From NCBI GenBank assembly GCA_035235625.1, contig CP141148.1, positions 26,909,057-26,973,056 of the forward strand: a stretch of DNA of 64,000 bases, read 5' to 3'. The number at the start of each line of letters is the position of its first letter. Position 1 is the first letter of the stretch. Origin of the DNA: Saururus chinensis (lineage: Eukaryota; Streptophyta; Magnoliopsida; Piperales; Saururaceae). A program made the position numbers and the translations under genes. Below the pieces are notes generated by a model. The model saw nothing but the letters and a program-made list of their open reading frames with translations. It had not been told where the DNA came from and ran no database searches. Shown here one piece after another: positions 49,401 to 62,030 of the stretch.

Positions 49401-52400
49401 AGTCAATTTTATGGATAATCTTAATCCAGCTATTTATTGTTTTGTCAAAAGAAAAAAATGTTAACTATCAACAAAACAATGCAATTCTAAAGTAATATTT
49501 CAGCATACTACTACTGGTTTAAATTCTTGTTGTAGTAAATTTTAGTGCTTCTCATTCTGCTTGACCAGAACTGTAGCATATACGAACCACACTGTTCTTC
49601 CTGAGGCATTGGAAAAATGGAGTTATGAACTCGTCCAGAAGCTGCTTCCTAGGCATACTGAGATTATTGAACTGATCGATGAGGAGGTAATGTCATAAAC
49701 ATAGATAGAATAGGAAAAAGAAGGACCATGTTAATGCTATGCCTCATTGCAGACCTTTTTGAGTGAATGTGTCTGACTGTTTTATCTAACGCTTTGACCA
49801 GCTCATTCAGAACATAATTTCAGAATATGGCACAGAGGACCTTGAATTGTTGCAGCAAAAACTAAAAGAAATGAGAATCTTGGAAAATTTTGATTTGCCT
49901 GAATCAGTTGAAGCACTTTTTGTGAAACCCATAGAAACCACTTCTAATGAATCAGAAGAAGAAATTGATGAGGAAATTGATGAAGAAATTGATGAAGAAA
50001 TTGATGCAGAAATTGATGCAGAAATTAAAGAAACACCTGAATTAGAGGAAAATGAGCCTGTTGAAGATGAACCTGCTCCAAAGGAGCCGGAGCCTCAGTT
50101 GCCAACGATGGTCCGTATGGCAAATCTATGTATTGTTGGCGGTCATGCTGTCAATGGAGTTGCTGAGATTCATAGTCAGATCGTGAAAGAGGAAGTCTTT
50201 AATGACTTCTATAATGTAAGTCTGTTCTGTATGTGATGCTATTTCTCGAGAATGCACTTTCCATTTAAGTTCCTGATCATATCAAGAAAATTGCTTTTAC
50301 ACTGATCAGTTTATTCCTTCTTTCCTTTGGTAGTTGTGGCCGGAGAAATTCCAAAACAAGACAAATGGGGTCACTCCAAGACGATGGATTCGATTCTGCA
50401 ATCCAGCTTTAAGTAAAATCATAACGAAATGGATTGGGACAGAAGATTGGGTTCTAGAGACTGAGAAACTTGAAGAACTGAGGAAGGTATTTGTTGGTGA
50501 AAAATCAAATGCATGTACATAGTTTTTAAGTGAACAATTAATTATTGGATAAAATTGTTTGACTTGTCAATCAACCTTTACCAAAAAAAAAAACTAAAAT
50601 TGTTGATGACACAATCAAAATCATACAATAGCATTTTTTTTACTTTTCAAACGAAATGGTTGTCCATTTTGCCCATGTGTTGGATAATATTGTTGTTAAT
50701 GCAATCTAAGATCCTACAAGTTATCAGTTTTTTTTTGGTAAACTAATGAATTGTACAAAATGCTAGTTTGCTGATGACCAAGGTCTACATGCCGAATGGA
50801 GGGCAGCAAAAAGAAGCAATAAGGAGAAGGTTGCAGCTTTTATTAAAGAAAAAACGGGATATGTTGTTAGCCCTGATTCAATGTTCGACATACAGGTTAT
50901 CACTCAAGACAAAACTACTGTATTAATCTCTAGCATCTTTTGATAAAATAATTCTTCTGGGAAATGTATAACATAGTTGTCAATTGCAGGTGAAGCGAAT
51001 TCATGAATATAAACGCCAGCTGTTGAACATCCTTGGAATTGTTTATCGATACAAAAAGATGAAAGAAACGAGTGCTGAAGAAAGAGAGACATTATTTGTG
51101 CCTCGTGTTTGCATATTTGGTGGAAAAGCATTTGCTACATATGTGCAGGCAAAGAGAATTGTGAAGTTTATTGCTGATGTTGGAGCTACTATAAATCATG
51201 ATTCTGACATTGGGGACCTGTTGAAGGTATGTCTAGTAGGTGTAATCACTATCTATTTCTTGGAAACAGACCTGATTAAATATTTTACATGTCATCTCAT
51301 TGGACATACAAACATTTATAAACCATCTTACTGGTTCATGCGGTAAAATTTTGTATTTTATGTTCTTGATAGAGAGTATCCGTTCATTACTTGCGGTAAG
51401 AACTGAGAAAGCTGACTAGCCAAATTTTGCATCTTGTCAGGTTGTTTTTGTGCCTAATTACAATGTCAGTGTTGCTGAACTGCTCATTCCTGCAAGTGAA
51501 TTGTCCCAGCATATCAGGTTTACATCCTACCTATCATTTTGGTAATATGCGACTAAATACTGCTGAACCTGTATATACAAGTCCCTATACACTAAAATGT
51601 TATGCATTTGGATCATATTTCTGTGTAATTTTATGTTATGCAGTTACCCGATTCTTAGCTTTTCTTTTAAACCTGATGAAGTTACAGTTGAAGCTCGGCA
51701 TTGTATAATTCTTTAAGCTTCAAATGAACGTGAAATCTTGGCCTGCATGCATGCTCTAAAACCAAGTGAAGCCACTATGAATAGTAGTTTTTTGGGTAAA
51801 AAAGGTTGCTATGTTCTAATCCTTTTTTGTTTTCCTTAGTACGGCTGGGATGGAAGCCAGTGGAACAAGTAATATGAAGTTTGCTATGAATGGCTGCGTC
51901 CAGATTGGCACCTTGGATGGAGCCAATGTGGAGATACGGGAAGAAGTTGGAGAAGACAACTTCTTCTTATTTGGAGCTCGAGCTGAAGAGATTGTGGGGC
52001 TTAGAAAAGAAAGGGCTGAAGGAAAGGTAATTAATGCTGCATAGATTGCAATTCTTTTCCTTTTATTTATCAGACAAGGGAGATGATTTTTATTATTTTC
52101 CTTTTTGCTTGCAGTTCATACCAGATCCCATATTTGAGGAAGTTAAAGCATTTGTTCGTAGTGGAGCTTTTGGATCTTCTGACTATGATGAACTGCTCGG
52201 CTCATTAGAGGGCGAGGAGGGCTATGGTCGTGCAGACTATTTCCTTGTCGGAAAAGACTTCCCCAGTTACATAGAATGCCAAGAGAAAGTTGATGAGGCA
52301 TACCGCGACCAGAAGGTTTGTCTTTTACAGTCCTTTTTATCTTTGTTGAAAGATTATTTCTTTGATTCGATCTATTGACAAATTGAGGTAAAACTAAATA

Positions 52401-52705
52401 CCGTACATTTTCCAACTTTCGTAAGCTTAAGGGCTGTCGAAGCGTTTTTTACTGGCCAAGCTGTTATGCAGCATGTACAAGGTGCTTGTCCAAAGCACGC
52501 TTGATTATGTACATGCATGTACTTGCGCTTTTTTATTGTAACTTAGTTCGATGTTAATTGATTACGACATAACTGATGATTTTTGCAGAGCTGGACAAGA
52601 ATGTCGATCTTGAACACTGCTGGATCTTATAAATTCAGCAGCGACAGGACAATTCATGAATATGCGAAAGATATATGGAACATCAAACCCATTTGCCCAA
52701 CATGA
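46495..52705 (+). CDS. PHO1: plastidic alpha-1,4-glucan phosphorylase, L isozyme (15 exons)
   Basis: It adds and removes glucose from alpha-1,4-glucans with phosphate (glucose-1-phosphate) in the plastid stroma during starch synthesis. Exons: 46495-46720, 47835-48052, 48143-48244, 48356-48532, 48680-48955, 49067-49338, 49569-49686, 49802-50215, 50334-50486, 50767-50895, 50990-51226, 51441-51517, 51840-52026, 52115-52315, 52589-52705. All introns are GT-AG and the sum is 2904 nt (967 codons plus stop), as usual for the L type. Residues 1-60 are a Ser/Arg-rich transit peptide. GT35 motifs include [59 protein letters not shown] and GTSNMKF with the pyridoxal-phosphate lysine (about K813). The L78 insertion of the L isozyme is residues 505-565, acidic, with EIDE repeats. 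Exon 2 could also start 12 nt later, in frame. A MITE sits in intron 1. Confidence 0.96.
47521..47628. mobile_element. Stowaway-like MITE in PHO1 intron 1
   Basis: TACTCCCTCTGTC at the left and GACAGAGAGAGTA at the right are inverted repeats with TA at each edge. ATTAATAGCTC and GAGCTATTAAT are also inverted inside. At 108 bp it is a compact element within the 1.1-kb first intron. Confidence 0.8.
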
Positions 52706-53020
52706 GTTAGGACAGAAAGTTTGAGCAAACGCCAAACTTCAGGTAAATAATGGCGTCATTCCTCTCTGCATTCCATCAAATAAGTGCAGCAGTTGCACGG
52801 TACCGAGTTGCAAGGAGGCAAGACATTACATATAAAAATGTAAAGATCTCTAGGATGTCTGACAAGGATAAGAGGATACTCTGAGAGCGTGGTGATCCCT
52901 AGCAAGTGCCTAGCGTTCAATGTAGCAAAAACAATATAGTTTATTTATTTTTTCTCAGCAAGTGGCTGTCAGCCTGTAGGACCTCTACTTGCAGTGTTAG
53001 GATTCCTATATATTGATCGG

Positions 53021-53026
53021 AATAAA
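53021..53026 (+). terminator. candidate PHO1 polyadenylation signal
   Basis: AATAAA, 316 bases after the stop, is followed by TG-rich text. CAG|GTAAAT at 52740 might also be a splice donor in the 3' UTR. Confidence 0.4.
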
Positions 53027-53029
53027 GGT

Positions 53030-54819
53030 CTTATGTCATATGTATGTAAGAAAGCAAGCTATTTTTGGTTAAGCAGTGGTGTCCGAGTCCGTTGGGTCAG
53101 GGCAACTGGTATTTTAGAGCACCGTATCCCGCTGCCAATCAACGTGTCACACACGTCTGGTTGTTTGGTTGGGCGGGATAAGAGAACAACAAAATGGTTT
53201 TTTTTTGTCTCGGCAGTAGTTGGGTTATGGGAGGAGGAAGGAAAGGACCCAATGACGGCCCGTCCGATTCAAAACAACTGCTGGATGGCCACAGAGGCCA
53301 GGCACCCAAATGCCGCCTGGCTGCAGCGCTGGATGGCCAGAGGCCAATACGACGACCGGAAAAAACCAACTGCTGTACAAGAACAGTAATTTTTTTTTTA
53401 TGGCACCTGACTGACCTCGTGGCCAGAGGGCTGGTGCTGTTGAGCCCAAAGCCTAGCGGCCGTGGCTCTAGCCTCTAGCCAACAGTCCAAAAAATTTGGG
53501 GGCCATCTGGTGGTGACATCGGTCAGTAAACAAAAATCTAATGGCCGCTGTAGGTTTCGTTGCTGCTAACCTAATTTGGATGCCAAGTGATAGAATAAAA
53601 CATAAGGGGTTTTAGTTTATATGTAGTTATTAGAGCTTGGATAAAGTTTTATCTCCATTAATGAAACTTTTCTTCTGTTAATTTTTTATAAATTCTTACA
53701 ATGTGTTCTTGGTTTGAAATTTAGCTGAGGTTAATTCTCCCTTTACGCATTAGATTAGGATGACTAATAGTATTTTATGACTAAATTATGACATTATTAT
53801 TAAGAACTTTATAATTTTGACTCAAGCCTATTGCTTATACAGTTTTAAAAGCCTAAAAAATAATAATTAATTAAGACAGTTGGGCTATTTTTTATTTTAA
53901 ATTAATAATAAGCCCAAGAGACCCTCCCCGTCTTTGCTAGAAGTAATCAAGTAAACTGCACAGTGCGTTTCAAGGAGTACCATGGATAATTCTATAGGTT
54001 GTTGGCTTGGGAGATAAGTCGGATGGAGAAGATAAGAGTGGGAGGTAGAGGAGAGGAGCAAAGGGGAGGAGGTGGGACTTAAACTTGAGGAAAGAAAGGG
54101 GGTAGGAATGAGGGAGGCCTTGGTAAACTTTATTTTATTATTATTCAAAGGACTTGGCTGTACATGTTCTGATGGAAGCGGCCAACGTACTCAAATCATA
54201 TCTTACAGGCTGTTGTTAAGACCATTTTCCAAGGGGGGAAAAAATGCTTAGGTGACATTGATTTTTGTACGTGATATCACCTCACACATCAATGGTTCTT
54301 GGTTCTGCATCATAACGTAGCTTCATCTCGTATGCAACTCGTCATCAGCGTAGCGTTGCTCCTTTTTCAATTCAATTTGAAGCCACACATGTATGCCACA
54401 CAATGTTTGAAGCCTTGCAATTGAATGGTTCATAACTGATCCCCCCCCCCCCCCCCCCCCCTCTCTCTCACAAACACACAACTCCGTTGTGATCGAAGCA
54501 TAATCCATAATGCAGAAGAACCATTCGCTGAGTGCATGCAACTTGGAGATGGAAGTTCAGCTAAGGAAAGACAACACTAGGAGATGGCAGTGATTACCTA
54601 TAGTCTTACTATGGGAAAAATGAGCAGGGGTACTTATCTCGGTAAACTAGTTTGTATTCTACTTCTAGCTTTCACAGAATACACAGTATAAATATACGAC
54701 CTCTATGTTTCATATAGAATCTTCCAATCCTGTTTGAAGAATAATAAGCAGTATAATCTTTGAAATTTTAGTACCTAAGAATGCCACTGGCAAAGTGCCT
54801 CTTTGATTTTCATTTTTAT
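53030..54819. other. no gene recognised; C23 run
   Basis: A somewhat GC-rich piece (53090-53560) has overlapping frames on both strands but no domain. A run of about 23 C at 54439-54461 followed by (CT)n is the only marked structure. Confidence 0.4.
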
Positions 54820-54927
54820 TACTTCCTCTGTCTTATATTAATAGTTTTATTTAGTTTTTCATAATGAATTAAAATTAATTCATTTTAAAAAACTAAATAA
54901 AATTATTAATTTAGGATAGAGGGAGTA
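54820..54927. mobile_element. Stowaway-like MITE next to the plastid insert
   Basis: TACTTCCTCTGTCTTATATT at the left and GATAGAGGGAGTA at the right are inverted ends with TA edges. The 108-bp length and inner ATTAATAG/TTATTAAT pair match the copy in PHO1 intron 1. It ends about 70 bp before the plastid-derived DNA. Confidence 0.8.
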
Positions 54928-54995
54928 TTTATTCTTCGTCCCTTTAATATTTCACTGTAGAGTGTTTTGTCATCTAATATTTCAGTGTGCACAAG

Positions 54996-55802
54996 GTGGG
55001 AATCGAACCCGCATCATTAGCTTGGAAGGCTAGGGGTTATAGTCGACGTCGATTCATCATTTTTAACTAACGCCTCTAATTCAAAACCGAACATGAAACT
55101 TTGGTTTCATTCGGCTCCTCTATGGAAGGTGGATAAATTCCCAGACCTAAGGCATAAACGAAAAAAAGAAAAATTGGATGATGTATTGAAAAAGGAAATC
55201 ATAGCCAATCCGAATTCAAAGAAAAAATTCGATCCATACCATCTATGTCAGCTTTTGCGTCTGAATGCACCCAAAACGACTCGCTTTCTAGACGATCCCT
55301 CTAGAAGAGATCGATTCTAACAAATCCTTCTAGTTACTTCGTTCCCTATTTCTATTCGCGGGGATCCTGAGGAAAAGAGTTTTTTTTTCCACCGAGCTGA
55401 AACAATATGTCGATGACTCTAGTAAACCAAAGTCATCGTTTACTAGCTATTTTGCTTCAATCTCTCCTTTTACATTAGAAAAAAAATTGAAAATCTAGTT
55501 ACGATTAGAAATAAACTTTCGTATCTTCATCCATAGATCCTTTATTTGGAAGGGTTGATCCAACGAAAAAAAAATTATGTTTCGCGACTTCATAATCCCA
55601 TTTTTCAATTTTTCTAATTGACTTTTGGATATAAATCACGAGAATGTTTATTCTGCCTCAAATGTGGCATTGAGAGGTAAAGGATTAAACCTTTTCTAAG
55701 AAATAAAGTTTTTGATCGGAATATGAATTAAACTGAAGGATCCTTTAACTATTTCCGTTGTTAATAGAACGAATCACACTTTTACCACTAAACTATACCC
55801 GC
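54996..55802 (-). pseudogene. trnG-UCC: plastid-derived trnG-UCC with group II intron, 3' end truncated
   Basis: Exon 1 is 55780-55802 (minus strand GCGGGTATAGTTTAGTGGTA then AAA). The intron begins GTGTGATTCG at 55779, the group II GTGYG start, and is about 740 bp. Exon 2 (about 54996-55036, minus) has CCTAGCCTTCCAAGCTAATG with the TCC anticodon and GCGGGTTCGATTCCC. The last acceptor bases are replaced by unrelated DNA, so the tRNA cannot fold. The frame at 55093-55320 on the plus strand is antisense to this intron and is not a gene. Confidence 0.88.
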
Positions 55803-56754
55803 TACAATATAATTATTGTATAGAAATATATCATTTGTCGAACAAAGGAGTGAGAGGTAATCTAGATAAGATAGGATTAGAACCCTAAACTCAAAGGCAA
55901 GTGTTGATGTGATCTGTAGGAGGCTTGATGGAATAGGGGAAGAAGACTTATTCCAATTTCAATAATTGAAATAAATACCTTATCATTTTTTTTTTCTAAA
56001 TGGAGTTGTTACTGAATGAAAATTACGGCCCGTAGGGCTTGTTGAAGTCGGAACCTAAAAATGAGTTGAGTCATGCAAGAATTCAATCTATAGAATCATT
56101 AAAAAAAAAAAGGTTTTGCATTTTCTCCCTTTTCGAATTGATTCCTCGTTACTCTATTCATTCTCATCCACTCTCCAGATCTTATGAATTTGAGTTAATT
56201 TAATTGGATCGAATGAAAAATGATAGTATTCGTTTTGTTTGTAGACTTCATTTCAAACGAAGCTTGCCCTTTGAGGAAAAGGGGGATTCTAATTGGAATG
56301 GAAATCCAATATGGATTTTTTGATTCAAAACAAATTGATAAAAGAAAAAGAAGAAGGTAAAGATTCAAAAATAAAACTTCTATCATACATAAAGAAACAC
56401 TTATCCTAATTATAGGAATGAAATAAAAAGAAGCAAAACAAAGAATGGCCTGGCCAGTACCTAGCCAGGCCGGGGGAATAAAAGGACCCTTCATAGAAAA
56501 TCAAAGAGGTACTCTTTCTTTCTATTGGAAATTTTTGTTTTTCAATTGGTATTGGAAATATTTGTTTCGAATCATTATTCCAATTGAATTGCTGATAAAA
56601 TTGGTATATAATTGCTGATAAAATTGATATCTATCTATAGGATAGAAAATTTATTTATAGAATAAAAAAGAGAATAAAGAAAAGAAAGACTCTTATCCAT
56701 TTTTAATTAACATGTCACATATGAATTATTCCATTTTTTTTTCATTTTGGATTA

Positions 56755-56842
56755 GGAGAGATGGCTGAGCGGACTAAAGCGGCAGATTGCTAATCTGTTG
56801 TACGAGTTATTCGTACCGAGGGTTCGAATCCCTCTCTCTCCG
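56755..56842 (+). tRNA. trnS-GCU: tRNA-Ser (GCU), plastid-derived copy
   Basis: An 88-base sequence folds as a class II tRNA: acceptor GGAGAGA pairs with TCTCTCC before discriminator G. D-arm TGGCTGAGCGGACTAAAGC, anticodon loop TTGCTAA (GCT), a long variable arm and T-arm GGTTCGAATCC are present. It looks intact, but as part of a plastid insertion in the nucleus it is unlikely to be used. It is on the plus strand, opposite to psbI and psbK as in plastids. Confidence 0.93.
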
Positions 56843-57000
56843 TTCCTTAGGATCCCTTGAGGTTTCTATTTCGAAAAAATCCCGAGTTCCTGTTTTATTT
56901 CTCATAGTTACATTTTCATAGTTAAATGGATGAAATAGAAAAATCATCAGAAAATTCTTCTGAATAAAGAAAGGAAAAACGAAAAGAAAAACCTCTTTTT

Positions 57001-57213
<213 letters not shown>

Positions 57214-57523
57214 TCATAAGATTCTTATTCTTTCCTTGGTTATCAAAAGGATCTCCCAAATTAAGTATTTTGAGGTACCCCAATTTCATAATAGGGTTTT
57301 GATCCCCATAAGATCAGAGTGAAGAAGACATTAGGTGATCCAGGCTCCGTGTGGCTATCCATATCCATAATCCAATCCATAGAGAATTTCAATGTTTGAA
57401 TTGAGGATTCATAATGTAAAATTTACCTGATCTTATCAATTGTTCTTCTCTATTTTGTTAGAACACATTTTTTTGTTTGAATACACCGTGAATATTTTTA
57501 GTACAGTATTCAAATTCAAGATC

Positions 57524-57703
57524 TCATCGAAAACTTACAACAGCTTGCCAAACAAGGGCTAAGAGAAAAAAGAGCACAGGTATGACTGGCATAACATCTA
57601 CGATTGGATTGAAAAAGGCATAAGCCTCCGGCAATTTGGCGAAGAAAAAGCTACTCGAATGAAGGGCAGAATTAAGACAGATCAAACTAAAGATATTAAG
57701 CAT
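57524..57703 (-). pseudogene. psbK: plastid-derived psbK, frame open with a 2-codon shortening
   Basis: The frame from [20 protein letters not shown] through [20 protein letters not shown] to WQAVVSFR is psbK, the photosystem II K protein (propeptide then a membrane segment [10 protein letters not shown]). It has 59 codons against 61 expected, so about 6 nt are missing in the propeptide region (SLICLNS for SLICICLNS). This expectation comes from memory of the family. In-frame text continues upstream to 57778, but the usual start is at 57703. Treated as a nuclear copy, not expressed. Confidence 0.85.
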
Positions 57704-57993
57704 AACAAACATTTCGTTCATTACCATCAATAAGATGATGCAATGCTCATTGGTTATCCAACTATATTTATACATCATATTCTGGTGCTTTTATCCTTCT
57801 GAAAGGGGGTTAGACACACCCCAACCAATGTATTATAAATTTCAAAGTACTGAGGCCGGCTATTAGAAACCAAACGACTTGAGGCATACAAGAAATGAAA
57901 CAAACCCACAAAAAGGAGGACAGTAACCCAAATGCAGAAGATTATGATACACAAATGTATGAAACAGACAGACCAAAACAAGTATTCATATAT

Positions 57994-58096
57994 TACCTCC
58001 ATCCCATATCAAGTATTTTATTTAATTTTTTAAATTAAACAAAATTAATTTAACTTAAAAAAATCAAATAGGACACTTTATAGGACAGAGGGACTA
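57994..58096. mobile_element. Stowaway-like MITE right of the plastid insert
   Basis: TACCTCCATCCCATATCAAG at the left and TAGGACAGAGGGACTA at the right, about 103 bp. The interior TATTTTATTTAATTTT is AT-rich and has no frame. Ends are more worn than in the other copies. Confidence 0.55.
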
Positions 58097-58099
58097 CTA

Positions 58100-59785
58100 T
58101 TTAATTAGAAGAATACTCAAGAGACCCACAAGATCTAACCTTTAAGCACCAATGGCCAGGTTAGGGAGGCTAGACACCTAAGTACAGAAATGTTGAGAAC
58201 CTGCCTCCTGTCCATATTGGAAGAAGCTGTAGCATTTGATAGTAAGATTCTGGTAAAGAAAGTGGAAGATGGAACTAGAGGTGGCAGTGGGCAAGCTCCG
58301 AGAGGCCCACGGGCCTCTGGTAACCAGACCTGGTGGATGAGGCTGAGCTTGAAAGATAGCAATGGGCCCCCAACGATTCCAAAAGCAGCCGTTGGCTTCT
58401 AGATGTTGGGGGCGATTCATAAACGGCTCTTCGGAACCTTTTGACTAAAATAACCCCCCTAATAGAGCCATTTTGTGGCAATAGGGGGTATTTTTTATAT
58501 TTCACAAGGAGAGATTCTCTTATAAATAGGAGGGAGGGGGAGAGGATTTTTCACACCTGAGTCTCATGCAATCTCCCAAATTTTTCAAGAAAGCTCAAGC
58601 TCTTTGCTCTCAACAAATTCTTCAAAGTTCTTTAAGAAACATTAAGTTCTCTGGTCTCTACAAAATCAATTTTTATCCTCTAATTCTCTACACTCTAAGG
58701 GGCAATTTTTAACCATCTATACAAATTTGAGATAATTATTTTTTATAAATTTATTATTTTATATCATTTTTTATTTTTTTAGTACTTATTTTTAAATTTT
58801 CTCTTCACCTTTCCTTTTTTAGATAATTGAACCACTACTCTCAATTATCTAAAAAAGGAAAGGTGAAAAGAGTACCGATTACCACGATTCTCATCCGTGT
58901 GCAAGAGCTATAGTGACCCTTGAACACCTATTTTAAAAAGAATAACAAGATTAATTACTACCATTTTTCAGATCGGGTCAACATTGTCATGTCATCCGTT
59001 GCTGATGTACTTATTGGATAACACCTCCAATGTTATTCCAATAAGATCGGATCTAGACATAGATCTACCTAATTACTAAGGCCTTTTAATAAGCATAGCG
59101 TCATACATATTGTGCTTAAGTATTTTCTATATGCAATCATATATCACGATTGGTGTAGAAAATAAAAGCGCCAACAAATCAAACAAATCATTCTTTCATA
59201 AAATTCGATTAATAAACCAGATAAATCAATCACAGGATCTGATAAATTGTTCACATAATCAAATAAATCTTTCGTTCATAGAGCTATCATACCTAATGGC
59301 TTACTCATGTGCTCATGGGGCCATGGAAGCCAAAAAGATAAGAGTTTTCCTATGATGCTTCACACCTATGTGCACTAGAACCAATTATTTCTCTTGGTGG
59401 ATATCTTTATTTAAATCCGTGTTACCTAATGGTTTATCTCTGTATTTATAGGGCCATAGAGGTCTGAAGGATAGGAATTTTCTCATGATGCTCCACACCC
59501 ATGCGCGCTATAACCTATTATTTTTCTTGATAAGTATTTACAGTCGATAACTTTTGGGTTTTATACCAAATAACTACCATTTAAATCCAATCATTCAAAA
59601 TCCAAAATACAAGAAAGTTGAATACCCAAAATTGATAGGAAATTCATCCATCAATCATATTGTTCAACATAGCATTCATTTGTATAAGTCAGCTATAAAT
59701 ATATGCATTCACAAACATGAATTAAAATAATACAGTTGTAATTGCTTACTCCCTTGATATTTCCAGAAGTAGCGGCGGTTGGAGT
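58100..59785. other. no gene recognised; one strong hairpin
   Basis: Nothing coding is seen. The stretch holds the hairpin at 58801-58872. Two similar short texts (CACACCTATGTGCACTAGAA and CACACCCATGCGCGCTATAA, at about 59361 and 59496) suggest a local duplication. Confidence 0.4.
58801..58872. repeat. near-perfect inverted repeat (hairpin)
   Basis: TCACCTTTCCTTTTTTAGAT at 58805 continues to AATTGA at 58830. A 10-base loop (ACCACTACTC) follows, and the exact reverse complement runs from TCAATTATCT at 58841. The perfect stem is 26 bp, extended by CTCTT/AAGAG with a 2-base offset. Confidence 0.9.
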
Positions 59786-59789
59786 CCTC

Positions 59790-60410
59790 CTTCCTTAAAG
59801 ACATCCTCCCTTTAAGGCCCGAAGACGACTAGTGAAGCCTCTCCTTTCTTTGAAATAATTTCTCTATTTGCAGCCCGATAGCCTCAGACAGAGCCTCCCC
59901 TTATCAAAGAATATTTCTTCCATTGTGACCCGAAGGCCGTTGATAGATCCTCTCCTTACTTAGGAACATGTATGTCAATGCGACCCGAAGGCTGCAGACA
60001 GAGCCTCCCCTTCCCCGGGAACATTTCTCTCATTATAGCTTGAAGGCAATGGATAGAGTCTCTGCTTACCAGGAAACATTTCTCTTATTGCAGCCCAAAG
60101 ACCGCAAATAGAGCCTCCTCTTATTCAGGAACATTTCTCTCATTATGACTTAAAGGCAGCGGATAGAGCCTCTGCTTACCAGGAAACATTTCTCTTATTG
60201 CAGCCCAAAGACCGCGAATAGAGCCTCCTCTTATCCGAGAACATTTATCTCATTTCGGCTTGAAAGCCGCGGATGTAGCTTCCCTTTACCCAGGAACATT
60301 TCTCTCATTGCGGCTCGAAGGCCGTGGACAGAGCCTCCTCTTACCAGGGAACAATTCTCTTGTTGTGGCCCAAAAGCCGCAAACAGAGCCTCTACTCGCC
60401 TAGGACATTT
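59790..60410. repeat. 55-bp minisatellite, about 11 copies, each with a small palindrome
   Basis: The unit reads GCCTCCCCTTACCCAGGAAC, then ATTTCTCTCATTG, then CGGCCCGAAGGCCGCGGACA. In the best units GCGGC...GCCGC forms a short hairpin. The pair at 60090 and 60200 is almost identical over 110 bp, a two-unit higher-order duplication. Copies at the left are worn. A frame on the minus strand (60231-60488) reflects this repeat. Confidence 0.85.
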
Positions 60411-62030
60411 TCCCCTTTTAGAAAGGTTATCTATCAAAATTGACCCTTGCACGACATAGTGCACTTTCGATTTAGCTAAGTTCGCCAATTGAATGGGGTT
60501 AAAAAGATAACAAATGAAGGAGAGATAGTCTAAAGATGGGCGAAATCAGAGAAGGCAAATGGGAAGAGTATCAAAAATGGGTCTGAAATGTGTGTCCCGA
60601 ACCCCCCCCACCTCTCTTTTATGGAGGGGTGGGGCACCAGATGCGCATGGCACACATCTGCGCGCTAGGCATGGCTAACATGTGTAGTGCCTGTTAGCAT
60701 CTGATGCATGTGGTGCATTAGTTTGGCGAGGCCATGCTATGCCAAACACAGTGTGTCAGCATTGGCGTTAGTGCTTCACAAAGCACTGACCCAAAATTAT
60801 CTTCTCTTCAATCCTCTTATGGATCTTGATGATGGCAAGACTCCCAAAGCCATCCACCTACTATGGAAGATGATGAGGGGGAGAACGAAGGGGGCAGCAC
60901 ACCCTCTTTTTCTCTTCTCCTTGTGTAACTTGCCAGAGATAGGAGAGGGGATGTGATGGGAGAGCGGGGAGAGGAGGGGGATGCGCCTTAGGGCTTCCCC
61001 TTCTCCTTTCTTTTCCCTTTTTATACCTCTTTCTCTTCATGGGCTTAAGGCAACAAGCTTCCATTTTTAATTCTATAGGATTAAACTAGAGGGCCTAACA
61101 CAATAGGAGTGGGCTCTATTTCTCAGAGACCATAGAGGCCTAAGCCCCTGCACGCAATAGGGTTGACCCCTCAGTAACTACGGGTCCAACCATGGATACT
61201 TATTTTAGAGCCAGACCCCATAAAGTGAATATGCGTACTCTAATCATATGCCTAATGTTTGTGTGTGTTGAATGCAAGTTCCATGTGAATATGTATCACG
61301 ATGGTTTCTGTGGGGTTGGTGACCCCCACTATCCTTGGACCTTGTGGCCCGTACTTGCTCTCCTAAGCTACGAACAAGGGTCGATCATGTGGGCCCAATC
61401 CCATATCATAGTCCGACAAAGTTTACATAGAGCCTACGACACGTTCTTCTTCTATTCATGCTACTAGCTTGATGACAAGGAACTGTCTACCAGAACTTTG
61501 ATGCTTGAAGCAAACTGAGAACCGAATTCAAACATGGGCAACCACGGACAATGATAACCAAAATAAAATGTACTCTCTTGGATTTAGTAAATTATCTGTA
61601 AATGCTAGCATTCAGAATCTAAAAATAATATGTACTTTGGTTAAAAGACTTAAAACAAAGGAATAATTACAAACGAAAAGTTTCATTCATTGTTTGATAT
61701 TTAATTTACAAAATTGGTCTTATAAGCAAAAAGATATTCACTTAAAAATGATTATGCTCATCCTTCACATTTTGCATACATAAATCATAAAAAAAAAAAT
61801 GTGTAAACTATCAAGAATTATTTTTCAATTTTCGTATAAAGAATATTACAGTATAAACTATCATGATTGTATTGTTGTTTATTTTCGTATAAACAAAGAT
61901 ATATAAAGATCAAACTCAAGCCCAAAAGATGAGAGGAGATGGATCATGTTGCTGATAGTATGTGAGCTCTGTTCCCGACCATTCTGATGAGAAGTCTTTC
62001 TCTGTATTAAGCAAGCCCAGATCCATACAG
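60411..62030. other. no gene recognised; 3' flank of the MADS-like gene
   Basis: A GC-richer part at 60590-61480 has short frames without domains. From about 61550 it is AT-rich. The minus-strand 3' untranslated region of the MADS-like gene probably covers roughly 61850-62030. Confidence 0.4.

Noticed and set aside
53139-53478. Overlapping frames on both strands downstream of PHO1
   Set aside because: A GC-richer stretch with no domain or splice logic; frames on opposite strands are equally open.
55093-55320. 75-codon frame that looks coding (Lys-rich)
   Set aside because: It is antisense to the trnG-UCC group II intron in plastid-derived DNA.
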